DNA from: Siphonodentalium dalli
Lineage: Eukaryota > Mollusca > Scaphopoda > Gadilida > Siphonodentaliidae
Reading direction: 5' to 3'
NCBI GenBank assembly: GCA_032622095.1
Contig: CP136061.1
Coordinates: forward strand, 24,740,991 to 24,804,990
DNA: 64,000 bases
A model generated the notes under the pieces. That model had not been told where the DNA came from, ran no database searches, and was given only the letters and a program-made list of their open reading frames with translations. Numbering within the stretch: the first letter of the stretch is position 1; every line of letters begins with the position of its first letter. The position numbers and the translations under genes are program-made. Shown piece by piece: positions 1 to 12,667 of this stretch.

Positions 1-53
1 GTGAGCGACCCCACAGTCATTGACTGTCTTGTTATTAAATTTGTATCACACTT
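1..53 (+). repeat. Tail of a dispersed repeat
   Basis: The first ~43 bases (a gaacgaccccacagtcattg-like stretch ending in TTATTAAAT) recur at 12,668-12,711, where an AATAAAA follows. This looks like the 3' end of a dispersed element cut by the window edge. The family is not identified. Confidence 0.45.
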
Positions 54-190
54 AAAGATGCATCATCCGAATTAAAGCTCCCAAATTACTATTTATTTGG
101 CTTCGGGGGTAAAAAATATATTGATTCCAGTCGAGGAACCCACACATCAAAGCTCAGAGTGATCAGATATAGATTTTTGAAATCTATTAT
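54..190 (+). mobile_element. Truncated TTAA-type palindromic element (family also at 14.5 and 24.2 kb)
   Basis: The sequence from TTAAAGATGCATCATCC through the 'gattccagtcgaggaacccac' block and 'aaagctcagag' matches 24,175-24,305 and 14,560-14,660. Here it breaks off and runs straight into the ~160-bp tandem array. It is a fragment, and no coding capacity is seen. Confidence 0.5.
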
Positions 191-1390
191 GGGAACGAGT
201 CATTTTGGGGTCATTCAGCAAAATAACATGGCCGCCATCAGCCATCTTGGATTGTACTCTTTGCATGACTAAATCCTTTGGCATGGGCTACAGGTCATAC
301 CTTTGGTCGGATCATTTTGAAATTTTTCATGGATGTTAATATTGAAATGTAGATGGGAACGAGTCATTTTGGGGTCATTCGGCCAAAAACCATGGCCACC
401 AGCAGCCAATTTGGATTTTACTCTTTGCATGACTAAATCTTTTGTCACAGGCTACAGGTTGTACCTTTGGTCGGATCATCATGAAATTTGTCTTGGAAGT
501 TAGTATTGACATATTGATGGGAACGAGTCATTTTGTGGTCATTCGGAAAAAAAACATGGCTGCCAGCGGCCATCTTGGATTTCAAACTTCAATCCATTAG
601 TACAGACCACAGGCCAGAGTGTTCGTCTGATCATGATGAAATATGTGGAAGTTAATATTGACATGTAAATGGGAACGATTCATTTTGGGGTTATTCGGCC
701 ATAAAACATGGCCGCCATCAGCCATCTTGGATTTGACTCTTTGCATGACTAAATCCTTTGGCACGGGCTACAGGTCATACCTTTGGTCAGATCATTATGA
801 AATTTGTCATGGATGTTAATATTGAAATGTAGATGGGAACGAGTCATTTTGGGGTCATTCGGCCAAAAACCATGGCCACCAGCAGCCAATTTGGATTTTA
901 ATCTTTGCATGACTAAATCTTTTGTCACAGACTACAGGTTGTACCTTTGGTCGGATCATCATGAAATTTGTCGTGGAAGTTAATATTGACATATAGATGG
1001 GAACGAGTCATTTTGGGGTCATTCGGCAAAAAAACATGGCTGCCAGCAGCTATCTTCGATTTCAAACTTCAATCCATTAGTAGACTACAGGCCGGAGTGT
1101 TCGTCTGAACATCATGAAATTTGTGGAAGTGAACATTGACATGTAAATTGGAACGAGTCATTTTGGGGGTCATTCGGCCATAAAACATGTCCGCTGGCAG
1201 CCATCTTGGATTTTACTCTTTGCATGTATAAATCCTTTGGCACACCCTACATTCCACTTCCCTCATCCGATCATCACCAAACTTCATATTAATCTTGATA
1301 TTGATCTACTAGATGGAAGCTATCAAATGTTTTTGAATTTCATTGGAAAACATAGCCATCAGCAACCATCTTGGATTTTACTTAAAATAT
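190..1390 (+). repeat. ~160-bp tandem repeat array, copy 1
   Basis: About seven diverged units of roughly 150-165 bp. Each has the core GGGAACGAGTCATTTTGGGG, then a cATGGCCGCCAgCAGCCATC block, a 'ttactctttgcatgactaaa' block and a 'gggctacaggtc' block. The same family forms the larger array at 26.6-30.1 kb and a three-unit piece at 43.96-44.36 kb. Short ORFs here are by-products of the repeat. Confidence 0.85.
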
Positions 1391-1530
1391 CTCTTCATGT
1401 TGATAATCTAGTGTTACTTAGACCTTTCAACTTTCTGCATTCCTAATCGCTCCATTGACTGTTACACACAAAATTATTCCCTTTCTAAGTTGAGCTACAG
1501 TGTCATTGACACTTTCATTTTTAGTTACTT
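1380..1530 (+). repeat. Conserved 3' flank of the ~160-bp array
   Basis: After the last unit, the sequence from 'ctcttcatgt' through 'attcctaatcgctccattga' to 'gtgtcattgacactttcatt' also follows the second array (30,075-30,210). Two arrays sharing a non-tandem 3' flank suggests the array is part of a larger mobile or duplicated unit. Confidence 0.65.
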
Positions 1531-1894
1531 ATTTAGTTACATCGGCCTCTCGATTCGATATCGCATTTCAAATCTGCTGAAAAGTGTTGATTTGCAGGGC
1601 CCTACTTGATGTCATTTAGCAGTCAAGAAATTAATTTGGATTGTTTGTCAATATTACTTTAGCATATACAGATAGGTGTTAGCTCATATGTATGCCCACA
1701 TCGTTTGAATGTTTACAATGTTGATTTACATACATGTACCACTATCATTAAAATTTAGTTTATATGTTTGCAACCATTCTTGTCTGTTTACATGTTACCA
1801 CTATATTGAGTTATATGTTTGTCATTTGTTTTGTTGACATTATTTATATCTCAATTCAACGGCAGCCAATAAAATATTTTATATGATAAACATT
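1531..1894. other. AT-rich spacer
   Basis: No exon, RNA gene or clear repeat is seen, only short AT-rich runs and a few near-repeats such as 'ttatatgtttg'. Confidence 0.5.
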
Positions 1895-2830
1895 GTGCCT
1901 GTTTAATTTAGCCCGAACAAACATTTCGGGAGACTATAGAAATGAGCAGTGTCTGTCTGCCCATCTAGCCGTCTGTGTGTCCTTCCTTCCATCCGTCTGA
2001 ATGATAACTTGAATGATATTCGACAGAATTTGATTTAACCCTTTACCCAACAAAACGGCCAAAACCGGCCAAATAAAGCTTCAACAGCCTAAAATATCTT
2101 CGGTCTGTCTCAATAGAACCATACAAATATGGATATCATTGGAACCGGCTCCTTGACCACATTGTGATAGTTACAGTTATGCCCTGTGCCAATGTATTCT
2201 CATATATATGCGAGTCGACCATAGGTCGCCTCGCATATATAAGAGAATGCATTATTGGTCTAAAAAAAATCTTTTTTTACCATTTTTTCTTACATTCTTT
2301 AACAATTTTATAATTTTTAATGTGTTAAGCCAATGCATTCTCTTATATATGCGAGGCGACCTATGGTCGACTCGCATATATAAGAGAATGCATTGGCACA
2401 GGGCCCTTCTGTCGGGTAAAGGGTTAACTTGGTGTGTGGCTTTTATATCAGAAAGTCCCAATCAGGTTCAAATTTGGATCCGTTCTGATCATTTCTGGTT
2501 TAGTTATGCCCACTTAGAACTTGCTTATTATTTTGTTGTCCGGATTATAACTCAAGTTATAATTATTCTATAGCTTTCAAATTTAGTACCAGGTATGTGC
2601 ATTAATCTCATGAAAATACAGGTTAAATTTGAATTTGGGTTTAACCATTATGCCTCTTTTACGATTTATAATTTGCTGACTATTATTCTGGTATCTAATA
2701 AAATATGTTAACAACCTAAACAGTTGGAAGCAAAGTTTGATTCAATTATTGTTCCCAGAATAAAAAATTTCATTTCTAAATAATGCACCAATGAAATAAA
2801 GCCACCTTATATGGGCAACGTGTGGCCTTG
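1895..2830 (+). repeat. Dispersed repeat (~550 bp without its insert), interrupted by a MITE
   Basis: The parts 1,895-2,034 and 2,428-2,830 match 45,600-46,000: a gtctgtctg/tccgtccgt-rich head, 'acttgaatgatattcg', 'ttcaaatttggatcc', 'tagctttcaaatttagta' and the tail 'gggcaacgtgtggcc'. It could be a SINE- or MITE-like family. It carries a TTAA element inserted at TTAA. Confidence 0.55.
2039..2423. mobile_element. TTAA-flanked MITE, piggyBac-like, copy 1
   Basis: The 385-bp element has ends CCCTTTACCCAACA and TGTCGGGTAAAGGG, flanked on both sides by TTAA (2,035-2,038 and 2,424-2,427). Inside are two inverted copies of a hairpin built from GCATTCTCTTATATATGCGA and its complement around a short GTCGACCATAGGTCGC-type loop. 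TTAA target duplication with CCC-starting ends is the hallmark of piggyBac. There is no transposase, so it is non-autonomous. Further copies lie at 23,815, 35,777 and 37,641. Confidence 0.85.
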
Positions 2831-2893
2831 CAGTGTTTTATTTATTTCTTTGTCCCCAAATTAGGTTTAGACCCACATCAACGTTCTGGTTAA

Positions 2894-5870
2894 CACTTTC
2901 AGTGCCAAGTCTGATTTTTGTATCAACCCATATTTCCTTGATCATTTTTCAAATTTATTGATTATAATAATGTGATACATTGATGGAAAGAGCTCTTAGA
3001 TATGGGCGCCCATTCGGTCGGAAATTACATGAAATAAAAGTTAATGGTGGTTTGTGAAAACAATTACAATCTATTTCAAGCCAATAGTCTCCATTTTCAA
3101 ACCAATAGTCGTTCTTGGATTCAATAAGAGACAATTCCGTTTTAATTGATATACTTTCTTAATCAATAGCAATAAATTTCAAACCAATAGTCGTTCTTGG
3201 ATTCAATAAGAGACAATTCCGTTTTAATAGATATACTTTCTTAATCAATAGCAATAAATTTCAAACCAATTGTCTCCATTTTCAAACCAATAGTCGTTCT
3301 TGGATTCAATAAGAGACAAATCTACTATTTCCGGTCAAACCAATGAATAAGAATTGAAGATTATTAACTTCCGTTTACAAACCAATGATCAATTCTCGAA
3401 ACTAATAACTACCGTTTACAAACCTATAATCAATTCTCGAACTAACGCTAGAGGTCTCTGTCTGTCATGTTTATTTATATATTTCTGACGTCTCAACAAA
3501 CATGGGAATTCCCAATTTGATGTTGGCTATATGTCTGATCATGCCACACTACTGTGCCAACGACCTTGGCCTTGATATAGCGTGTGCCACACTACTGTGC
3601 CAACTTTCAAACATGCAAGATAGAGTTTCTCCCCTTGGTACGGTATGAAGACCGAAAGCCCGTCTATCACTGATCTGTATGTTTGTTTTCAATGTTTGTG
3701 CGTTTGAAGCATGGTATATGAAGGTATATTAGGTAAAACTGCTTGCAAACATTAAATATAATATGCGACGTGTATGTTGTGCTAATGCAATAGAATCAAA
3801 ATATTTTAAAGAGCGTACGTGTATTCAAAATTAGACTCGTGGGAACTTGTAGTTAGATGCAGTTTGATGAAGCAATAAATTATAATCTTCTTTCTATTTG
3901 TATATTAAAGTCACACTGATCAGTGTTACACATTTCAGAGAATCAATTAGATTATATAGCGTAATTGAACATCCTACTTGTCGTGTAGTTTGAACTGTTA
4001 ATTGGTGTTGAACTAGGATAGTGAACCATATAGATAGGGAACCATGGGAAGGCTAATATTACGCTCTTATTTTGACGCTAGCTAGAGAATAGAAAATTCT
4101 ATAAAAAAAAAACCTCTGTATTTATATAGTTATACAATAAACCAAATTTAATCATTGGTGAGTGTGTTTTTGTCCAGCCCTGAAAGCCCTTTATTGTAAC
4201 AATCAGTTGTTAGTTTACATAGCACGCTCTTACTTTCATGTATATGTCTTTATTTTAGGTAGGCCATTGAATAAAGAGCGTTCATTATCTAACTGATTGA
4301 ATTACATGATATCGCCAGCCCTTATATTTATTTAAAGCCTATCACTATAATAAATAAAAGGGCTGGTGATAGCATATGTAATTTAACCAGTTAGAGAATG
4401 GTAGCTCTTTATTCAATGCACTCTAGTTTATTAATTACTTTTAAATGCATTATTAAATATAGGCCTATCGGAATAAAATAACCAAAAAGGCTTATGATTC
4501 ACAAAGAAATTATCCAACAGTAAACGCTCTTTATTGCAGATGTCATTGTTGATTGTGGCATACACATAAATATATTATGCTAGCCAGTACTGGATCGCTC
4601 TTTAAGTAAATATGACGAGATTTACTATAAAAAAAAAATAGCACGAAATAGGTGTATATTCCACAAAGAAAATTGATAGAAAGATATTTCGTTCTTTATC
4701 ATGCAAAACAAAAAAATGCCAACATCAATATTTATTTCAATAATTAATATCAAGTTAACTCAATACTAGTTAATCAGTAGCCTAATTGTTCAATTTGGAT
4801 AACAACCGTGACATTCTATATTCAAAAATAAATTAGATAAAACGAATATGAATGCTGAGCATTTTTATTTCAACTGAAGCTGTTGCTATCATCGCTATAT
4901 ATCTATTAATATATAGCTCTATACTGAGCCGTTCGTATCGCGTTCACGAGCGCATTCAGCAATGCTCAAATGAGAGCAGGAGGTGAAGGTTGACATTCTA
5001 CATCAAGGCCAAGGTTGTTGGCACAGTAGTGTGGCATGATCAGACATATAGCTGTTCATTGCTCATTAATTCTGCATCGGTGATAATTTATATTTATATA
5101 TAAGAATGACAATAAGGTATATTAGTTTGATAACGATAATTACTAATTTTTTGTTATTAGATAATAGTTGAAGAATGACTTTCTTACTATTAAATTAAAA
5201 TAGAACATTAATTTTGCATCGGTCAACATTGATTATGAATCTATGTCTATTAAAACGGAACTATCTCTTACTGAATCCAAGAACGACTATTTGTTTGAAA
5301 ATGGAGACGAAATTGGTTTGAAATACATTGCTATTGATTAAGAAAATATATCTATTAAAACGGAATTGTCTCTTATTGAATCCAAGAACGACTATTAGTT
5401 TGAAAATGGAGGCTATTGGTTTGAAATATGTCTATTGATTAAGAAAATATGGCTATTGAAACGGAATGTACGTTTATTGAATATGCGATAGCTGTACTAA
5501 TTGTCTGTTATTAGATATTAGTTGAACAATGAAACTATTAAATTAAAATAGATAATTAATTCTGCATTGGTCAACATTGATTATGAATCTATATCTATTA
5601 AAACGGAATTATCTCTTATTGAATCCAAGAACGACTATTGGTTTGGAAATGGAGACTATTGGTTATCACAAACCACCATTAACTTATATTTCATGTAATT
5701 TCCGACCGAATGGCCGCCCATACTTAGAGCTCTTTCTATCAATGTATCACATTATTATAATCAATAAATAAGCTCTTTCCATCAATGTATCACATTATTA
5801 TAATCAATAAATTTGAAAAATTATCAAGGAAATATGGGTTGATACAAAAATGGACTTGGCACTGAAAGGG
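2894..5870. mobile_element. ~3-kb palindromic TTAA-type element with long inverted arms
   Basis: The left end TTAA-CACTTTCAGTGCCAAGTC is mirrored by GACTTGGCACTGAAAGGG-TAAA at the right (one TTAA decayed). Inverted similarity runs deep into both sides: 2,894-3,610 matches 5,005-5,870 in reverse complement, with repeated 'attcaataagagacaattcc' blocks and a shared 'gccacactactgtgccaac'. A second inverted pair (4,266-4,345 with 4,350-4,425) sits at the midpoint. No ORF above ~64 codons is seen, so it is non-autonomous. Confidence 0.75.
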
Positions 5871-5906
5871 TAAACTGACTGAAAATTCACACATGCAAAT
5901 GATTAA

Positions 5907-8151
5907 CCCTTTCAATACGGAATGGATTCTCCCACTCAGTTATCAAAGTATACATTGGAATGGTCTATTCATCTGGAGTGGCCTTCAAGAAAAATATGCA
6001 GATGACAGATTTTAAAAATCCAGAAGGAATTCATTGGAGGGTTCAGATAAAAAGTTCAACAAATGACTTATTGTTGAAATTATTATCTGAACACTAGTCA
6101 TTGAGAATTGAGTATAGAAAGGGTTAACTTATTATCTGAATATTTCCTAAGGGAACTACTGGTCATTGAGAATTTAGTATAGAAAGGGTTAACTTATTAT
6201 CTGAACATTCCTAAGGGAACTAATGGTCATTGAGAATTTAGTATAGAAAAGGTTAACAAACTGAATGAGAATTTAGTATAGAAAAGGTTAACAAACTGAA
6301 TGAGAATTTAGTATAGAAAAAGTTAACAAACTGAATGAGAATTTAGTAGAAAAGATTAACAAACTGAATGAGAATTTAGTATAGAAAGGGTTAACTTATT
6401 ATCTGAACATTTCCTAAGGGAACTACTGGTCATTGAGAATTTAGTATAGAAAAGGTTAACAAACTGAATGAGAATTTAGTATAGAAAAGGTTAACAAACT
6501 GAATGAGAATTTAGTATAGAAAAAGTTAACAAACTGAATGAGAATTTAGTAGAAAAGATTAACAAACTGAATGAGAATTTAGTATAGAAAAGGTTAACAA
6601 ACTGAATGAGAATTTAGTATAGAAAGGGTTAACTTATTATCTGAACATTTCTTGAGAATTTTGTATAGAAAGGGTTATAAACTTATTATCTGAACATTTC
6701 CTAAGGGAACTACTGGTCGTTGCGAATTTAGTATAGAAAAGGTTAACAAACTGAATGAGAATTTAGTATAGAAAAGGTTAACAAACTGAATGAGAATTTA
6801 GTATAGAAAAAGTTAACAAACTGAATGAGAATTTAGTATAGAAAAGGTTAACAAACTGAATGAGAATTTAGTATAGAAAAGGTTAACAAAACTGAATGAG
6901 AATTTAGTATAGAAAAGGTTAACAAACTGAATGAGAATTTAGTATAGAAAAGGTTAACAAACTGAATGAGAATTTAGTATAGAAAAGGTTAACAAACTGA
7001 ATGAGAATTTAGTATAGAAAAGGTTAACAAACTGAATGAGAATTTAGTATAGAAAAGGTTAACAAACTGAATGAGAATTTAGTATAGAAAAGGTAAAAAA
7101 AAATTTAGTATAGAAAAGGTTAACAAACTGAAAGAGAATTTAGTATAGAAAAGGTTAATGAACTGAAAGAGAATTTAGTATAGAAAATGTTAACAAACTG
7201 AATGAGAATTTAGTATAGAAAAGGTTAACAAACTGAATGAGAATTTAGTATAGAAAAGGTTAACAAACTGAATGAGAATTTAGTATAGAAAAGGTTAACA
7301 AACTGAAAGAGAATTTAGTATAGAAAAGGTTAACAAACTGAATGAGAATTTAGTATAGAAAAGGTTAACAAACTGAATGAGAATTTAGTATAGAAAAGGT
7401 TAACAAACTGAATGAGAATTTAGTATAGAAAAGGTTAACAAACTGAATGAGAATTTAGTATAGAAAAGGTTAACAAACTGAATGAGAATTTAGTATAGAA
7501 AAGGTTAACAAACTGAATGAGAATTTAGTATAGAAAAGGTTAACAAACTGAATGAGAATTTAGTATAGAAAAGGTTAACAAACTGAATGAGAATTTAGTA
7601 TAGAAAAGGTAAAAAAAAATTTAGTATAGAAAAGGTTAACAAACTGAAAGAGAATTTAGTATAGAAAAGGTTAACAAACTGAAAGAGAATTTAGTATAGA
7701 AAATGTTAACAAACTGAATGAGAATTTAGTATAGAAAAGGTTAACAAACTGAATGAGAATTTAGTATAGAAAAGGTTAACAAACTGAATGAGAATTTAGT
7801 ATAGAAAAGGTTAACAAACTGAAAGAGAATTTAGTATAGAAAAGGTTAAAAAAAATTAGTATAGAAAAGGTTAACAAACTGAATGAGAATTTAGTATAGA
7901 AAAGGTTAACAAACTGAAAGAGAATTTAGTATAGAAAAGGTTAACAAACTGAAAGAGAATTTAGTATAGAAAATGTTAACAAACTGAATGAGAATTTAGT
8001 ATAGAAAAGGTTAACAAACTGAATGAGAATTTAGTATAGAAAAGGTTAACAAACTGAAAGAGAATTTAGTATAGAAAAGGTAAACAAACTGAATGAGAAT
8101 TTAGTATAGAAAATGTTTAACAAACTGAATGAGAATTTAGTATAGAAAGTG
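5907..8151. repeat. 35-bp minisatellite derived from a TTAA-type MITE end
   Basis: A TTAA-CCCTTTCAATAC left end (TTAA at 5,903) is followed by ~200 bp of unique MITE-like sequence ending GTATAGAAAGGG-TTAA. Then come several 65-100 bp units, and then about 50 head-to-tail copies of a 35-bp unit (TTAACAAACTGAATGAGAAT followed by TTAGTATAGAAAAGG). Each unit carries the inverted-repeat end next to TTAA. The array closes with GTATAGAAAGTG-TTAA at 8,152. Variant units (AAAGAG for AATGAG, AATGTT, poly-A slips) recur in blocks, which shows multi-unit amplification. Confidence 0.85.
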
Positions 8152-8304
8152 TTAACATGAATTGCACTGCTCATTATTGCTTGTCAACTCAATTGTGGAA
8201 AGACAAATTCCAAGCCGAGTCATGCCTGCCCTCAATCGACAGCATTTTACAGGTCCGCCCTTTGAAGATGGTGTCACGGTGTCACCATCTACCCCTATGA
8301 ACCT

Positions 8305-8404
8305 GAACACCAGTTCACAGAGGGGTGAATCCTGAACACCATTTCACTGAGAGGGGTGAATCCTGCATACCGTTTCACTGAGAGGGGTGAATCCTGCATA
8401 CCGT
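8305..8404 (+). repeat. 31-bp tandem repeat, ~3.3 copies
   Basis: The unit GCATACCGTTTCACTGAGAG followed by GGGTGAATCCT recurs with small changes. The rest of 8,160-8,900 holds no supported feature. Confidence 0.75.
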
Positions 8405-8917
8405 TGAAGAAAATATCGAATACAAGTCATAGTTGTTATTTCACACTAATATACACATTTGCTGAAGTAATGTCCATTTCACAATTTCAACAGGTCAAGA
8501 TGAACGAGACCAAATTACATTAAAAAAGTGCGTCATATTCGCTCACTAATGCATTGTAATAAAATTTGATACTGCCAAGAAGCAAAGGCCCACCCTATGT
8601 CGGACGTGGACCAGCGATTTGTGACTAAGTCTTGTACTTTATTTTCCCTTTGGGAACTATGGTGTGATCTAGTGCTTGTAAAGACTCCTGTTCGTCAGAT
8701 TATGGGCTCATATACTACGGACTCGAAGACATTGGTGATTGAAGAGTGTGCAATGTCATCCTGTTGACAAAATTCGGTCTCTTGGTGGTGCAAGGCCCAC
8801 TTATCGAGTGAGTGGCAGAGCCCTGACCTGGTTATGTTGTTTTATTTTGAGGATGGCGCAGCCGTTTAGAAAAGAGGGGGCTGGTCAATACGATTATATA
8901 TGCCCATATTACCACTG

Positions 8918-9330
8918 TGTAGGAACTGTTACATCGGAAATAGTTCTATCGTCGATATGTGATGGTTCTTGACTGATTTGTGATGGTTCCTGATGATCCA
9001 AATTATACATTTTCGCGAGTTTTTGACAGTTAAAACGCAATTTTTGAGCCTTCTAGGTGATAATTCGATTAGTTTTTCCATTCCCCTCATAATCTATGGT
9101 CTCAAACAAAGTAAACATAATGAAAATCCTATTGTGCGAGTAATAACAACGACGAAAACGAATTGTAATATCTCGATCAGTTCTCTCCCGATCGAGTCGG
9201 TTCTCTCCAAATTTAATCAGTTCTGTCTAGGAAATACGATGACTAGTATCTGGAAGTATACGTGAAAATAACCAAGTGAGCACAACGAAATATCAATTAT
9301 GGTGAATTTACACCACTTATGATCAATTAC
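8918..9330 (-). repeat. Fragment of a dispersed repeat, inverted relative to 13.5-14.05 kb
   Basis: 'taggaactgttacatcgga', 'gtgatggttcttgactgatt' and neighbouring blocks are the reverse complement of 13,975-14,045 ('cagtcaagaaccatcacaat', 'ccgatgtaacagttcctaca'). The matching part is short, so the element's full extent is unclear. ORFs of 77-90 codons here show no recognisable domain. Confidence 0.4.
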
Positions 9331-9476
9331 GGTGAGATATATAATTATATAATTATGTGTCAATAGTAGTAACAGAATCGTTCACTTTATTGTGACGCAA
9401 AGCATGCAATTTGACATAAATGTGAACTGCGAAGACTGATTTTTCCCTACAAACCAATCATAATGGTCGACTGATT

Positions 9477-9545
9477 CAAAATGGCCGCCACTTTTTTTCA
9501 ATATGGCCGCCACTTTTTTTTCAAAATGACCGCGACTGTTTTTTT
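9477..9545 (+). repeat. Short tandem 'AAAATGGCCGCCACTTTTTT' repeats
   Basis: Three diverged ~29-bp copies, sharing the ATGGCCGCC core seen in the 160-bp family and the 38-43 kb palindrome. Around it, 9,330-10,150 holds nothing else that can be supported. Confidence 0.6.
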
Positions 9546-10164
9546 CTTTCATTCCATATTCGAACATGGCCACCGCCCATGCAGAGGGGTTCATATAGGT
9601 GACCCATGCCATTTCTCGGCTTCTTTATATATTAAGGTCAAACAAAGGGTGCTGTAATAAAGACGCCTTAAAGAGTCACCACAAACCCCACCCGATCCAA
9701 AATTGACGGCGGTCAACTGAATATGGATCGGGGGGGGTGAGTGTTTATGGTGTACGTCTCGTGGACACATGTTCTAATTTAATTTTTGTGAGTCGATTTA
9801 GCCAGTCCGTGTACCGGTATATAGTTTGTAATTAAGTTCGTTTTAACTCTATTTTGGGCTTACTTGTGCAATTTGGGTTATTTATATAAATGCTTCGTAT
9901 ACTATACTATATATAGTACAAATTAGGAGCTAAGCATATACGAGCGTATCAACATTTCACTCGATGATATTTTGGATGGTTCGAGCAAATGAAATCTATA
10001 TTTAATAAAATTAAATAAATACACATAAAACATGGTCTATTCCCAATATGTTGGTGCACAACTCCATGACGAAATATCACAAATTAATTAAAAAAGATTA
10101 TGTGCTTATTGTTTGGCTGTTTTATTTGTTCAGTCGTTCCTTGTTTACGTAGTATATAGTTTTT

Positions 10165-10530
10165 CTTGTTAGCTCACCTGAGACGAAGTCTCCGGTGGAG
10201 CTATAGTCATCACTCCTCGTTCGTCGATCGTCCGTCCGCCGAGAAGCATCTTCTCCTCCAGAAACGTAAGACCGAATGGGTTCATATTTGGTGTGGATGT
10301 TCCCTTGGTGAATCACATTCAGATTTGTTCAAATGAGGTCACCCGGTCAAATAGTTGCGAAGCTAGGACCATAACTCTTTTCCACCATAGTAATTTTTAC
10401 AGCGACTTCTTCTCGAATTTCATTGGGCCGAATGGGTTCATATTTGGTACAAAGGGTCCTTGGGGGAATGTGGTTCAGATTTGTTCAAATAAGGTCACTG
10501 GGTCGAATGTGGGCGGAGCCAGTGACATAA
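10165..10530 (+). repeat. Dispersed repeat with CTCACCTGAGACGAAGTCTC head
   Basis: A hairpin-like head (GAGACGAAGTCTC) is followed by a tccgtccg run and two diverged internal units ('gaatgggttcatatttggt', 'cagatttgttcaaatgaggt', 'gcgaagctaggaccataact'). Related copies sit at 11,440-11,780. This style of repeat is common in molluscan genomes (from memory, not checked). Confidence 0.5.
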
Positions 10531-10889
10531 CTAAAAAACAAAACTCAATTTAACAAACAAAAACATTATTTTTAAACATGTTATAAAATTTGAAAAAAGT
10601 GACACCATTATAACATCTGCAGAGTTACCCACCCCCTCCCACGTGGCCCAGACCCACCCTACCCTTCCATCAACCAACATCCCTTCCAACCCATATCATA
10701 TCCCAATTTAATACCTCTTCTCACCACAGAAGCAGATATATATTTGCAAAGACACACGTCATTAATTTAGATTAGAATAATAGATGTCATCTGTCAGGCT
10801 TGTAGAAACATAACTGCTAGCAAATTAAAAACAAACTGCTGTTCCCAAGGTTAGGTGATGGTTTCCCTGCCATACAATGGTACTGTGAA

Positions 10890-11960
10890 TGGCTTAGCTT
10901 TCTTCAAACCTGGAAATAGTGTGTCTGACATTTGCAGAATGAGGTCCACAGAGGGTGAATTTAGTGTTGCTATCCCATACAGCAGGATAACTTCACCAAA
11001 TACACCCGCCGGGGACCTAATTCTGCTTAGGCATCATCTTCTGGGAAGTATCCTAAGTATCAAATTGAAATTTTGTTTTAGTTACTTTTTGACTTTTTCA
11101 CACCTGTTCAGTTTCAATGTCCCCCTAATTTGCAGAAGATAAAATGCATAATTTAGGTGCTCAATGGGTGTGCATCACCAACTTCAACTGTAGAACTTCA
11201 ATCTGTTCCTAGGTTTTTATTGGCCGTTGAGGCCTAATCAGACTGAGGATGAATTCGGTGATGCTAGCCCGCCTTGCGGAATAGTGTCATTAAATTCACC
11301 CTTTGGGGACCTCATTCTGCAAATGTCAGACACACTAAATTCAGGCTTGGCGGTTTCATATTATTTTCTTAAACACCACTTATCCAGATGAAATCATACC
11401 CTGATTTTTCAAAGAAAAATTGGGGGGTATATATTGGATTGAATTTGTCTTCTGTCTGTCAGGGTTCCATCCGTCTGCCTGTTGGAATGTCTATCCATCC
11501 GTCTATCAATAATTGTTTTCTTCTCCATATTAACGAGCGAATGTGTTTATATAGTTCAGTGTGCATGTTCCCTAGGTGTCTCACAATAAGATTTGTTCAA
11601 ATAAGTTCATCAGATCAAATAGGTGCGAAGCCAGGGCCATAACTCTTTCCCTCCATAGTAATTCTTTAAAAAAAAAAAAATTCTCAAGAACCATTGGGCC
11701 TGTATAGCTTATATTTGGTATGTAGGGGCATTGGGTGACCGGGGTTCAGATTTGTTCAAATGGGGTCCCCATAGGGTGCATTCGGTGATGCTAGTCCACT
11801 TTGCGGAATAGTGTCATTAAATTCACCCGCAAAGGTCAGACACACTAAATACAGACTTGGCTGTTCCAATATTATTTTCTTAACCACAACTTATCCAGGT
11901 GAAATCATACCCTGATTCTTCAAAGAAAAATTGGGGGTATATTGGATATTGGGGGGTATA
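10890..11960. repeat. Duplicated and inverted repeat patchwork
   Basis: A ~190-bp block at 11,245-11,430 ('ttcggtgatgctagcccgcc' ... 'aaattggggggtat') is directly repeated at 11,770-11,945. Within it, GGACCTCATTCTGCAAATGT is the inverse of a stretch at 10,925-10,950. The intervening 11,440-11,770 holds a diverged copy of the 10.2-kb repeat. No gene is seen. Confidence 0.6.
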
Positions 11961-12667
11961 TTGATATTACTAGATGAATCGATCTCATAGATGGGGATTC
12001 ACATTTGTTCTAATAGGGGCAGAGATGAGAGATTTAACTCTCCTCTATGCTGTTTGGTACTGGTATAATAATATTGATTTCTAGGCAGCCTGGGTGGGGG
12101 CATTGTTTGAGGCAATGGGGAGGGAGTGTAGAGGGGTGGATATTTGACCCCCTACTTTGATCAAAATTTAAACAGTTGAAAATTTCATGCCTGATACTAC
12201 ATTAGTTGTAGATTAGATGTTCACACCATAAATAGGTTAGAATTGTTCTTATAAACTGGTTTGATTTTCCAACATGTATATTTTTAAACCATCAGTCCAT
12301 ATGTTCCTACTTCAGGTTAAACTGTTGGACCGAATTGGCCGCAAAATTTTAACTTTATGGGGGGTGTCAGGTTGGTAACTTTCAAACGTTTGACAGCTTG
12401 AAGTACTGGTACCAGTCGTAAAATTCAACCTAAGAGGATGTACAAAAGTATTTTTGTGAACTTAGTACTGTGGTATGGTTGTCTTCTTTAAAATGTAAGA
12501 GGTTGGAGATTTGTCAGTGATGTGCAATTAGAAATTTCAAGGTGAAGAGCCCTGCTCATCTGAGAACTTCCAGCTATGTACATGTTTAGAGCTACTTGTC
12601 TCAAGTGATTTTGTCAAGTACTGACTCTTGTAGTCTTCAGAGTCCCCGTCTTCTCAGTATTTACAGT
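11961..12667. other. Spacer without supported gene
   Basis: AT-rich with a few G-runs. I see no exon signature or repeat copy that can be matched inside the window. Confidence 0.4.

Noticed and set aside
6250-8155. CRISPR-like array of 35-bp repeats
   Set aside because: Units are head-to-tail without spacers, carry TTAA transposon ends and lie in animal DNA.
10855-11142. 95-codon ORF near 10.9 kb
   Set aside because: It overlaps inverted and direct repeat blocks and has no domain.
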